Shown: one piece after another, positions 57,013 through 64,000 of the stretch
Layout of the letters: each line of letters opens with the position of its first letter
Position numbering within the stretch: the stretch's first letter is position 1
Assembly: GCF_000281065.1 (NCBI RefSeq)
Contig: NZ_AKKK01000025.1
Span: 62,001-126,000 of the forward strand
DNA: 64,000 nucleotides
Direction of reading: 5' to 3'
Source of the DNA: Arthrobacter sp. M2012083
GTDB taxonomy: Bacteria > Actinomycetota > Actinomycetes > Actinomycetales > Micrococcaceae
Notes under the pieces: generated by a model
What the model saw: the letters and a program-made list of their open reading frames with translations, nothing else
Told to the model about the DNA's origin: nothing
Databases searched by the model: none
Translations under genes and position numbers: made by a program

Positions 57013-58380
57013 TCAGAACGCAGAGCCAATGGACGTGAGCTCCTGCGCGGCGCTCCCGGCGTAGCGGTTCTCCGGACGTGCGAGCCCGTAGTGTCCCCGG
57101 AGTGTGGACGCCGTGTATTCGGTCCGGAAGAGCCCACGCCTTTGCAGGATGGGCACCACGTGGTCCACGAAGACGTCCAGGCCGGAAGGAAGCACGGGTG
57201 GCATGATGTTGAACCCATCAGCGGCGCCGGCGTGGAACCAGTCCTGGATGGCATCGGCCACCTGCTCGGGGGTGCCGGAGAAGGTCCGGTGACCGCGTCC
57301 GCCGCCCAAGCGCCCAATCAGCTGCCGTACAGTGAGCTGTTCGCGCCTGGCCAACTCCACGATCAGCGTGTAGCGGCTCTTCGCTCCCTCGATCTCATCC
57401 TCTGAGGGCAGGTCGGCAGGCAGCTGTCGGTCCAGCGGAAGGTCCTCCGGAGCTAAGCGGAGTGTCTTGGCCAGCTGCTCCCGTGCATATTCGGGCTTGA
57501 TGAGTTGGTCCAGTTCACGCTCGAGTTTGACGGCTTCCGCCTCGGTGGATCCGATCACCGGAACGATTCCCGGCAGGATCTTGATGCCCTGCGGATCGCG
57601 TCCGGCAGCCGCCGTGCGTGCTTTCAGGTCGGAGTAGAAGGCTTGGGCGTCGGCCAGCGTTTGATGTGCTGTGAAGACGGCTTCCGCGTACCGTGCCGCC
57701 AGGTTCTTGCCGTTCTCCGAGGACCCCGCCTGCACGATCAGTGGGTGGCCTTGCGGGGAGCGGGGGACGTTCAGTGGCCCGCGGACGCGGAAGTGCTTCC
57801 CTTCGTGGTCGATGGTGCGGATCTTGGTGTCGTCACCCCAGACGCCGTCGGCTTTGTCCGCCGGAATGGCGTCGTCTTCCCAGCTGTCCCAGAGTTTTTG
57901 GGCCACATCAATGAACTCGGCGGCCCGTTCGTAGCGGACTGCGTGTGCCGGCTGGTCATCCACGCCGAAGTTCCGGGCAGCATCGGGCCCGGCCGTGGTG
58001 ACAACGTTCCAGCCGGCGCGGCCTCCGCTGACCCAGTCAACGGAGGCGAAGCGGCGGGCAAGGTTGAAAGGATCGTTGTAGGTGGTGGACGCGGTAGCGA
58101 TCAGGCCAATCTTTTGGGTCACTGCGGCGAGGGCCGTCAGCAGCACGGTGGGCTCCAACTTCCCGGCCGGGCGCCTGCCAACTTCCCCGAACAGGACGGG
58201 GGAGTCCGCGAAGAAGATGGAGTCCAATTTTCCTCGTTCGGCTGTGCGTGCAAGATGCTGGTAGTGCTCCACTTTGGTAGGGGCAAGCGGATCGCTTTCA
58301 GGGAGACGCCACGATGCTTCGTGATGCCCGGTGCTCATGAGGAACGCGTTGAGGTGCAGTTGGCGGTCTGGCGGGGTCAT
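57013..58380 (-). CDS. FMN-dependent monooxygenase of the NtaA/SnaA/DszA (SoxA) family
   Basis: This 455-residue luciferase-like flavin monooxygenase needs reduced FMN from a separate reductase, which is not in the window. Family marks: the N-terminal LNAFLMSTGHHEASWRLPESD, FFADSPVLFG, ASTTYNDPFNLARRFASVDWVSGGRAGWNVVTT, and LIVQAGSSENGKNLAARYAEAVF. Members oxidise nitrilotriacetate, dibenzothiophene sulfone, sulfides or similar compounds, often in sulfur scavenging; the substrate here is unknown. AGGAG is well placed before the ATG at 58380. A Cys-rich short reading frame lies upstream and may be a leader peptide. Confidence 0.88.
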   Translation of the reverse strand: MTPPDRQLHLNAFLMSTGHHEASWRLPESDPLAPTKVEHYQHLARTAERGKLDSIFFADSPVLFGEVGRRPAGKLEPTVLLTALAAVTQKIGLIATASTTYNDPFNLARRFASVDWVSGGRAGWNVVTTAGPDAARNFGVDDQPAHAVRYERAAEFIDVAQKLWDSWEDDAIPADKADGVWGDDTKIRTIDHEGKHFRVRGPLNVPRSPQGHPLIVQAGSSENGKNLAARYAEAVFTAHQTLADAQAFYSDLKARTAAAGRDPQGIKILPGIVPVIGSTEAEAVKLERELDQLIKPEYAREQLAKTLRLAPEDLPLDRQLPADLPSEDEIEGAKSRYTLIVELARREQLTVRQLIGRLGGGRGHRTFSGTPEQVADAIQDWFHAGAADGFNIMPPVLPSGLDVFVDHVVPILQRRGLFRTEYTASTLRGHYGLARPENRYAGSAAQELTSIGSAF

Positions 58381-58493
58381 GGTTTCTCCTCGGAGTCAGG
58401 ACAGGTTGGGGCCGATGTGTGGCAACTCAAACACGGGTCCCAAGACCTTTGCCAGCAGCCCGACATCTGCCCGCAACAGCACGAAACCGGGGT

Positions 58494-58625
58494 TCACGGC
58501 GCGCAACGCGGCTCAATTGGACGCCACGGGAGGCAACACAAAATGGCACACCAGCGGCGGCGCAGGCGAACAGCGCACCTCAACCACCCGGCGTCGTGCG
58601 TTCCGTCCGTGATTGATAGTTCCAT
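58494..58625 (-). CDS. Possible Cys-rich leader peptide upstream of the monooxygenase
   Basis: A 43-codon frame begins ATG at 58625 and ends TGA at 58494-58496. It encodes five Cys (positions 17, 26, 30, 31 and 41), four Trp and an Arg run (VRLRRRWCAILCC). Short Cys-containing leader peptides occur before sulfur-metabolism genes in actinobacteria. No clear ribosome site is seen, and 113 bases separate it from the monooxygenase start. It may be chance. The whole 300-base gap 58381-58680 otherwise holds only the promoters of two divergent genes. Confidence 0.35.
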   Translation of the reverse strand: MELSITDGTHDAGWLRCAVRLRRRWCAILCCLPWRPIEPRCAP

Positions 58626-58680
58626 CACGGAAAGGGGCATTTAGCGCAGTTTGTGCTTGAAGCGCGACTACCATTGGTAG

Positions 58681-59193
58681 GTGCTTTCGCCGATTACCGT
58701 CCGTCCCGCCCTGCCCGAAGACTACGACGCCGTTGCCCGCATTACGCAGGATTCCTACGTCACCGCGGGGTACTACGGCGACGCCGATCACCCGTACCTG
58801 CAGAAGCTTCAGGACGTGGCCGGACGCGCTGAGCACGCAGAGATCCTGGTGGCGGAGCGCAACGGCGAGGTCATTGGCTCTGTGACGGCAGCACCTGCAG
58901 GTGGCGGCTTTTCTGACATCGGCCTGGAGGACGAACTGGAACTCCGTACCCTGGTGGTGGATCCGGCAGTCCAGCGCTCGGGGGCGGGCCGCGCCTTGGT
59001 GCAGGCCGTGGTTGACCAGGCCAAGGCCATGGACGGTATCAACGCCGTGTCGCTGACTACTGGCGCCACGTGGGAAAGCGCCAACGCTCTTTATGCGCGA
59101 ACAGGTTTTGGCCGCGTTCCGCATCGCGACTGGTTCGTTCCCGGCACCGACATAAAGCTGTTCGTTTACCGGCTGGACCTCCCGCAGTCATAA
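58681..59193 (+). CDS. GNAT family N-acetyltransferase
   Basis: This 170-residue protein transfers an acetyl group from acetyl-CoA to an amine that is not identified. It begins ITVRPALPEDYDAVARI. Motif A is LRTLVVDPAVQRSGAGRALVQAVV with the acetyl-CoA pyrophosphate loop (Q-R-S-G-A-G-R-A). Motif B is ANALYARTGFGRV. The length covers one GNAT domain. The start is the GTG at 58681; no ribosome site precedes it, so leaderless translation is possible. It is followed after 58 bases by ridA. Confidence 0.88.
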   Translation: MLSPITVRPALPEDYDAVARITQDSYVTAGYYGDADHPYLQKLQDVAGRAEHAEILVAERNGEVIGSVTAAPAGGGFSDIGLEDELELRTLVVDPAVQRSGAGRALVQAVVDQAKAMDGINAVSLTTGATWESANALYARTGFGRVPHRDWFVPGTDIKLFVYRLDLPQS

Positions 59194-59251
59194 AGTTTCC
59201 TTCGTAAACGCCGGTCACCGGACCGTGCGAAAACGACAGGAAAGGCGCGGC

Positions 59252-59632
59252 ATGCGCAAGACATTCGGCACGGGTTCGGTCTGGGAACAGACGCTGGGTT
59301 ACTCCCGCGCAGTCCAGGTGGACAACACACTTTTTATCTCTGCCACGGCCGCATCCGGGCCTGACGGCATTGTTGGCGATGACTTCTACTCGCAGACCAA
59401 GTACATCCTGGAGAAGCTCGGCGCTGTGCTCCAAGACGCCGGGTTCTCGTACGAGGACGTCGTCCAGTCCAAGCTGTACCTGACGGATATCAGTAAGTGG
59501 GAAGACGCCGGCCGCGCGCACGGCGAGGTTTTCGGCGAGATTCGTCCCACGCTTGCCCTGGTACACGTCCTGCCGTTCCTCGACCCCCGGATGCTGGTGG
59601 AGATCGAGCTTGTGGCGCAGAAGTCCGCGTAA
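59252..59632 (+). CDS. ridA: RidA family protein (enamine/imine deaminase)
   Basis: This 126-residue protein of the YjgF/YER057c/UK114 family hydrolyses reactive enamine/imine intermediates or has a related role. It shows YSRAVQVDNTLFISATAA at the start, KYILEKLGAVLQDAGFSYEDVVQSKLYLTDI in the centre, and the ligand-binding Arg in LDPRMLVEIELVA at the end. The ATG at 59252 is preferred because AGGAAAGG lies upstream; the frame opens at a GTG (59225) nine codons earlier. It is probably co-transcribed with the GNAT gene, and ends before a bidirectional terminator. It could belong to a RidA subfamily other than archetypal RidA. Confidence 0.87.
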   Translation: MRKTFGTGSVWEQTLGYSRAVQVDNTLFISATAASGPDGIVGDDFYSQTKYILEKLGAVLQDAGFSYEDVVQSKLYLTDISKWEDAGRAHGEVFGEIRPTLALVHVLPFLDPRMLVEIELVAQKSA

Positions 59633-59659
59633 GCCACCTACCGCACCCACAGAGTCGCC

Positions 59660-59713
59660 TTTGTGCGCGTTTTGAAAGCGCCACTTCAAGACCGCACACA
59701 GGACGCGCACAAA
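59660..59713. terminator. Bidirectional terminator between ridA and the response regulator
   Basis: A perfect 11-bp stem TTTGTGCGCGT (59660-59670) / ACGCGCACAAA (59703-59713) encloses a second small stem TTGAA/TTCAA. It sits between two convergent genes. Confidence 0.7.
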
Positions 59714-59727
59714 TGCGGCTGCTTGGG

Positions 59728-60387
59728 TCAGGCCGGGACGCCGTAGCGGTGTTCGGGGCGGCCTGTGCTTCCGTAGCGCAATTGGATCTCGACGGCGCCA
59801 TCGTCCGCCAGGGAGGACAGGTACCTTTGCGCTGTGGCCCGGGAAACGCCCACCCGCTCAGCAACCTCGGCAGCCGAATATTGCTCACCGGGAAGCAACG
59901 ATTCCAGGACCGCCGCCTCCGTAGCGGACCGCGGCTTGGCTGACGGTGTGACGTCGCCCGGGATCAGGGATCGCTTTGCTCGTTCAATGGTGGTCTGGTC
60001 AACGGCTGTTTGCTGCCCCAGGATCCGGCGATACCGGGCGTAGGACCGGAGCTGTTGGGATAGGGACTCGGCACTGAACGGCTTCAGCATGTAACCCAAG
60101 GCGCCGCGCCGTAGTGCGACCTTGATGGATTGCGCGTCCGAGGCAGCAGTAAGCATGATCGCATCCACGTCCAGCTGGCCCAGCAGGTCCAGACCGGAGC
60201 CGTCGGGCAAATACACGTCCAGCAGCACCAGATCGGGACGCAGGCTGTGGATCGCTTGCAGCGCTTGGGAAACCGACCCCGCCGGAGCCAAGGCCGTGAA
60301 GCCGGCCACGGAATCCACATAGGCCGCATGGAGTCTTGCCACGTGGAAGTCGTCGTCCACGATCAATACCCGCAAATCCTCAGCCAT
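59728..60387 (-). CDS. citB: Response regulator of the CitB/DcuR/DpiA type
   Basis: This 219-residue transcription factor has a receiver domain (residues 5-120) with acidic pocket Asp11-Asp13, phosphoacceptor Asp57 (LVLLDVYLPDG), Thr80 and Lys102 (YMLKPF). The C-terminal helix-turn-helix (about 160-205: YSAAEVAERVGVSRATAQRYLSSL) and the linker fit the CitB family that controls C4-dicarboxylate or citrate uptake. It is encoded after the sensor kinase with an 8-base overlap (60380-60387). The likely target is the divergent CitMHS transporter gene at 62279. The symbol is by analogy. Confidence 0.88.
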   Translation of the reverse strand: MAEDLRVLIVDDDFHVARLHAAYVDSVAGFTALAPAGSVSQALQAIHSLRPDLVLLDVYLPDGSGLDLLGQLDVDAIMLTAASDAQSIKVALRRGALGYMLKPFSAESLSQQLRSYARYRRILGQQTAVDQTTIERAKRSLIPGDVTPSAKPRSATEAAVLESLLPGEQYSAAEVAERVGVSRATAQRYLSSLADDGAVEIQLRYGSTGRPEHRYGVPA

Positions 60388-62104
60388 TGCTGTCCTCCCT
60401 CAACGTTGAGTCGGCCCCTGTGCCCGCTTGCTCCGCGGAATCCATGACGCCGGGGATGGTGGCCATGAACACTGCGCCCGGACCGCTGTGGCTGCCGGGG
60501 TCCAGGACGCGAACATCACCGCCGCGCCGCCGCGCAAGCTGCCGCACCAGCGCCAGCCCCAAACCTTGTCCAGCCCCCGAGCGTACCGGTTGTTCCGACG
60601 TCGTAAATCCTTCGGCGAAAACCTCCTCCGGCTGCAGGCTTCCCAAACCGTCGCCTGAATCACCCACCACGATGTGCAGGGTCCCGCCGTTGTGGGTGAC
60701 ATCGTCCAGCAGTTCAACTTCCACCCAACGGTCCGCTGAAGAGCCGGCGACGGCGGCGCTCACGGCGTTGTCTATCAGGTTGCCGAGCACTGTGGTGACG
60801 TCCTGCGGGTCGGCCACGTGTCCACGGACCAGTGTTTCGGGTCCGATGCGGAGGGCCACGCCGCGCTCCGAAGCCTCCACACTTTTCGCGCCAACAAACG
60901 CCTGCAAATACGTGTCCTGGAGCAGTTCGGCCTGCTCCACGGGGAACTTCAGCGGACCGGTGGCCGAGATCCGGGCCAAGTACTCCGTGGCGGCTTCGTG
61001 CTGGCCGATGCTCATGAACCCGGCAATGGTGTGCAGCTGGTTGGCGAATTCGTGGCGCTGGGCGCGGAGGGCTGTAGACATGGTCCCCACGGCGTCGAGC
61101 TGGCGGGTGAGCTGCTGCAATTCCGTGCGGTCACGCACCATGACCACCCAGCCAAGGTCCTCCTGCCGGTGCCAGGCTTTGCGCGCGCTGGCCACCAGAA
61201 CGCGGCCGCCCGCCACGATTTCCACGGCCTCGGCGTCGCGGGCTGCCGGTTTCGTCAGCTGCTTAAGCTGTTCCGGCACGGCAGTGGTTGCCCAGTCCTG
61301 CCCGGTGGCATCGGGCATGTCCAAGAGTCGTGCAGCGGCAGCGTTGAACACAGAGATACGTCCGTCCGCGGCGATGCCGATCACGCCATCATCCACACCT
61401 TGGAGAACCGCCACCTGATCGTGGACCAAGATGCTGATTTCCTCCGGTTCCAGTCCGAGGGTGAGCCGCTGCAGCCTGCGCCGGAGAAGGAAGGACGCCA
61501 TAGCACCGGCCAGTAGTGCGCCGCCAGCGGTGAGCGCAATGGGGATGATGTCGCGGGCCAGGCTCTTGCTGAGCGACTCCACGGAATAGCCAACGCTGAC
61601 CTCGCCCACGATGGCGCCGGAGCTTTCCGGCGCGTATACCGGCACCTTGGCTCCGGCCGAGGGACCCAGCGTTCCCGTGTTCCGGGTGGTTATTTCCTTC
61701 CCGCCCAGTGCCACGGTGGGGTCAGTGCTGACGCGTTCACCCAACCGTGCCGTCTCCGGGTGGGCCAGCCTTAGTCCCGTTTCATCGGTAATCACCACGA
61801 ACAATGCTCCGGTCCGAACTCGCACCGCTTCGGCCGCGGCTTGAAGCGTGCCGCCGGCGAGGACGTCCGGGGGAGGTGTTCCCTCTTCTTTGCTGATGGC
61901 TTGGACCCCGGACCTGATATCAGGGTCCGCTGCCACCGTCCTGGCAAGGGTGAGTGCTTGGTTTTCGGCTTCGGTGCCAATACGTTCGTACACCAGCCAA
62001 GCGTGGACTGTGCCGCTGAGCAGGACCACCAGCAGGACAACCCCCAACTGGAGGAGGAGGGTTTGGGTGGAGAAACGCATGCTGACCCGGCTGTTGCGCG
62101 GCAC
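60380..62104 (-). CDS. citA: Sensor histidine kinase of the CitA/DcuS/DpiB type
   Basis: This 574-residue membrane sensor detects an external carboxylate, probably citrate. Two helices (about 18-38 and 185-207) enclose a periplasmic PDC/PAS-like domain (ALTLARTVAADPDIRSGVQ ... VFVVITDETGLRLAHPE type). A cytoplasmic PAS domain (VLQGVDDGVIGIAADGRISVFN), the H-box RAQRHEFANQLHTIAGF and an HATPase domain (NLIDNAVSAA, GDSGDGLG, GAGQGLGLALV) follow. This HEFxNxLH H-box is characteristic of CitA/DcuS. GTG 62104 is chosen because AAAGGAG lies five bases upstream. It is divergent from the transporter, with 174 bases between. Confidence 0.9.
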   Translation of the reverse strand: MPRNSRVSMRFSTQTLLLQLGVVLLVVLLSGTVHAWLVYERIGTEAENQALTLARTVAADPDIRSGVQAISKEEGTPPPDVLAGGTLQAAAEAVRVRTGALFVVITDETGLRLAHPETARLGERVSTDPTVALGGKEITTRNTGTLGPSAGAKVPVYAPESSGAIVGEVSVGYSVESLSKSLARDIIPIALTAGGALLAGAMASFLLRRRLQRLTLGLEPEEISILVHDQVAVLQGVDDGVIGIAADGRISVFNAAAARLLDMPDATGQDWATTAVPEQLKQLTKPAARDAEAVEIVAGGRVLVASARKAWHRQEDLGWVVMVRDRTELQQLTRQLDAVGTMSTALRAQRHEFANQLHTIAGFMSIGQHEAATEYLARISATGPLKFPVEQAELLQDTYLQAFVGAKSVEASERGVALRIGPETLVRGHVADPQDVTTVLGNLIDNAVSAAVAGSSADRWVEVELLDDVTHNGGTLHIVVGDSGDGLGSLQPEEVFAEGFTTSEQPVRSGAGQGLGLALVRQLARRRGGDVRVLDPGSHSGPGAVFMATIPGVMDSAEQAGTGADSTLREDSNG

Positions 62105-62172
62105 CTTTGCTCCTTTCCTCCTGATCCATTGAATCACTGAGCACAATGCGCAAAACGTTCGCAACGAGCAGT

Positions 62173-62188
62173 ATTCCCAACAATTCCC
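62173..62188. promoter_or_regulatory. Direct repeat in the citA-CitMHS divergent region
   Basis: ATTCCC occurs at 62173-62178 and 62183-62188, one helical turn apart (10 bp), in the middle of the 174-base divergent gap. Response regulators often bind such tandem half-sites. Candidate CitB site, by position only. Confidence 0.35.
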
Positions 62189-62278
62189 GGAAACCCCTGC
62201 CCGTGACGTCCGCCACCCTATCGTCTGTAGTGCGCATCACACCGACGTGGCGCCATTCACAGTAGTAAGGAGCCGGCC

Positions 62279-63775
62279 GTGCTGGTTTTGCTTGGATTCG
62301 CAATGATTGCGGTATTCATGGTCCTGATCATGACCAAAAAATTGACGCCAGTACTGGCGCTGATCATCGTCCCCACCGTCTTCGGCCTTTTCGCCGGAGC
62401 GGGCCTCGGCATCGGCGACATGGTGATGGACTCCATGAAGTCCATGACGTCCACGGCCGCGCTCCTCATGTTCGCCATCATCTACTTCGGCCTGATGATC
62501 GACGTCGGACTGTTTGACCCCCTGGTGAAGTTCATCCTGCGCAAGCTGGGCAACGACCCCGCAAAGGTTGTCCTCGGCACCGCCATCCTTGCAGCGGCAG
62601 TCTCCCTGGACGGCGACGGCTCCACTACCTTCATCCTCACCACGGCTGCCATGCTCCCGGTATACCTGCGTCTCAAGATGAGCCCGGTAGTCCTCACCTG
62701 TGTGGCCGGCCTCGCCAACGGCACCATGAACATCCTGCCTTGGGGCGGCCCTACAGCCCGGGCAGCCACCGCGCTCAAGCTTGATGTGAACGACGTCTTC
62801 GTGCCCATGGTGCCTTCACTGATCGTCGGCCTCATGGTGGTCATGGTCTTCGCGTGGCTGCTCGGCCTCCAGGAACGCAACCGCCTCCGCACCACTGCCC
62901 CCGAGATCTGGGGCGATGTCGCCGATCCTTCGGAAGCGTTCGACGGCGGCACGGGCCGCGGCGGTTTGCTTGCCGCCGGTTCGGGTTCAGGATTTGGCGC
63001 TGGTCGCTTCGGCTTTGGCCGCACCGGCGCAACCGCAGGCAAGCCGGGCACCGGCGGAGGTTCCGGCGTCGCGGTTCTTGAAGACCCGGCCACGCTGGTG
63101 GACGATCACGACACCGCCATGGCTGACACTGCCCTTGACCCCAACCGCTCAACGCTGCGACCCAAGCTGTTCTGGTTCAACCTGGGCCTGACCGTCGCGG
63201 TCATGGTGGTCCTGGTGGCCAACATCGTTCCGCTGCCGTTCGTCTTCATGGTCGGCTCCGCGATCGCCCTGCTGGTCAACTTCCCCAAGGTCAAGGACCA
63301 AGGCGCACAGCTGATCGCCCACGCGCCGTCCATCGTGGCCGTCGTCAGCATGGTCATGGCGGCCGCGGTCCTCACCGGTGTCCTCAACGGCACGGGCATG
63401 GTCAAAGCAATGTCGGAGTGGCTGGTCCAGATTATTCCCGCCGAGATGGGCCCGTTCATGGCAGTCATCACCGGCCTCCTCAGCATCCCGATGACGTTCT
63501 TCATGAGCAACGACGCCTTCTACTTCGGGGTCCTGCCAGTCCTTTCCGAAACCGCCGCGCACTACGGCGTGGATGCAGTGGACATGGCCCGCGCCTCCAT
63601 CACCGGGCAGCCCTTCCACCTGCAGAGCCCCCTGGTTCCTGCGATCCTGCTGCTGGTTTCCCTCGCCAAGGTGGACTTGGGCGACCACCACAAGAAGGTC
63701 CTCTGGCGCACGGCCGTGATCTCGGTAGTAATGCTCGGAGTCGGAATGCTGACCGGAGCAATCGGCATCGGCTGA
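62279..63775 (+). CDS. citM: CitMHS family citrate-metal:proton symporter
   Basis: This 498-residue polytopic transporter takes up citrate complexed with a divalent metal. It matches CitM/CitN of Bacillus: MLVLLGFAMIAVFMVLIMTKKLTPVLALI at the start, SLDGDGSTTFILTTAAMLP, LANGTMNILPWGGPTARAA, and SNDAFYFGVLPVL near the end. The central cytoplasmic loop (about 210-290) is long and Gly-rich (GSGSGFGAGRFGFGRTG), unlike the short charged loop usual there. GTG 62279 follows AAGGAG by six bases. Divergence from a CitA/CitB pair supports citrate-induced expression. Whether Mg or Ca citrate is taken up cannot be told. Confidence 0.92.
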   Translation: MLVLLGFAMIAVFMVLIMTKKLTPVLALIIVPTVFGLFAGAGLGIGDMVMDSMKSMTSTAALLMFAIIYFGLMIDVGLFDPLVKFILRKLGNDPAKVVLGTAILAAAVSLDGDGSTTFILTTAAMLPVYLRLKMSPVVLTCVAGLANGTMNILPWGGPTARAATALKLDVNDVFVPMVPSLIVGLMVVMVFAWLLGLQERNRLRTTAPEIWGDVADPSEAFDGGTGRGGLLAAGSGSGFGAGRFGFGRTGATAGKPGTGGGSGVAVLEDPATLVDDHDTAMADTALDPNRSTLRPKLFWFNLGLTVAVMVVLVANIVPLPFVFMVGSAIALLVNFPKVKDQGAQLIAHAPSIVAVVSMVMAAAVLTGVLNGTGMVKAMSEWLVQIIPAEMGPFMAVITGLLSIPMTFFMSNDAFYFGVLPVLSETAAHYGVDAVDMARASITGQPFHLQSPLVPAILLLVSLAKVDLGDHHKKVLWRTAVISVVMLGVGMLTGAIGIG

Positions 63776-63793
63776 CCTGCCCCTAACCCCAAT

Positions 63794-63835
63794 GAGACAG
63801 TAGAGCGCGAATGGTCCGCTCTGCTGTCTCGTTTT
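63794..63835 (+). terminator. Rho-independent terminator after the CitMHS gene
   Basis: A 14-bp stem with one wobble, GAGACAGTAGAGCG (63794-63807) with 63817-63830, is followed by GTTTT (63831-63835). It begins 18 bases after the stop. Confidence 0.85.
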
Positions 63836-64000
63836 GCGTTGATGTGCGGGACAAGGTGCGAAAGCCGGGAGGCATCCGGAAGCGTGCGTCTAAGCGAGGA
63901 ACGAGCGAGCACGCGGAGGATGGCTCCCGGGTGTAGCGTCTGACCGGCACACACAAGCCAAGTAGACTGGTTCGGAAAACCATTTGAACTTTGCAGGGGA
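63836..64000. other. Window-end intergenic sequence
   Basis: The last 165 bases contain no supported gene. TAGACT at 63964-63969 fits a TANNNT -10 box pointing out of the window on the plus strand, so a gene may start beyond the edge. Confidence 0.35.

Overview
The window is a chromosomal segment of a high-GC actinobacterium. Gene content and protein style point to the Micrococcales, most likely Arthrobacter or Paenarthrobacter; this is inference from a separate acyl-CoA carboxylase epsilon subunit, LpdA-type reductase, Ad_cyc_reg-type cyclase, GTG/TTG starts and many ATGA overlaps. No rRNA, tRNA, insertion sequence, prophage or CRISPR array was seen. Coding density is high.

Layout. 1-226 is the 3' end of an LpdA-like flavoprotein. 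411-5569 (minus) is a nitrate assimilation operon: nitrate/nitrite transporter, molybdenum nitrate reductase and a NirB-like electron-transfer flavoprotein. 5865-7274 is an MHS-family permease. 7348-9162 is the biotin-carrying alpha subunit of acyl-CoA carboxylase. It is followed by maf, a 32-bp tandem repeat with a strong hairpin, an MmpL exporter with its TetR regulator, a UPF0145 protein, a dicarboxylate/amino-acid symporter and a DUF885 peptidase-like protein. 17354-19191 holds accE and accD. Across a regulatory gap lie an SDR gene and birA, followed by a bPH2 membrane protein and a class III adenylate cyclase. AccA, AccD, AccE and BirA are functionally linked, and accA and accD share an almost identical palindrome in their upstream regions.

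23218-52597 is the most unusual part: a run of genes on one strand. It begins with two paralogous surface proteins of more than 2000 residues. Each has one N-terminal membrane segment, a propeller-like region, many Asp-rich Ig/cadherin-like modules, FN3 modules and a Cys-containing C-terminal domain. They are followed by a MoxR ATPase, a DUF58 protein, a transglutaminase-like membrane protein whose usual catalytic Cys position is Asp, a zinc-ribbon/RDD/FHA protein, a PP2C phosphatase, a second FHA protein, a membrane Ser/Thr kinase with an external FN3-like domain, an FHA-like/winged-helix protein, a giant FtsK/SpoIIIE ATPase built like EssC/EccC of type VII secretion, and a small Pro-rich membrane-anchored exported protein. 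From moxR on, nearly all genes touch or overlap. No WXG100, EccB, EccD, EccE or mycosin gene is present. The locus looks like a phospho-regulated, type VII-like envelope system, and is the best candidate here for an undescribed system.

52637-63775 returns to ordinary genes: ligA, an inositol monophosphatase-like protein, an OLD/RecF-like ATPase, a flavin monooxygenase of the NtaA/SnaA/DszA type with a possible Cys-rich leader peptide, a GNAT acetyltransferase, RidA, and a CitA/CitB-type two-component system divergent from a CitMHS citrate transporter. All identifications rest on reading motifs and gene order; no database search was possible.
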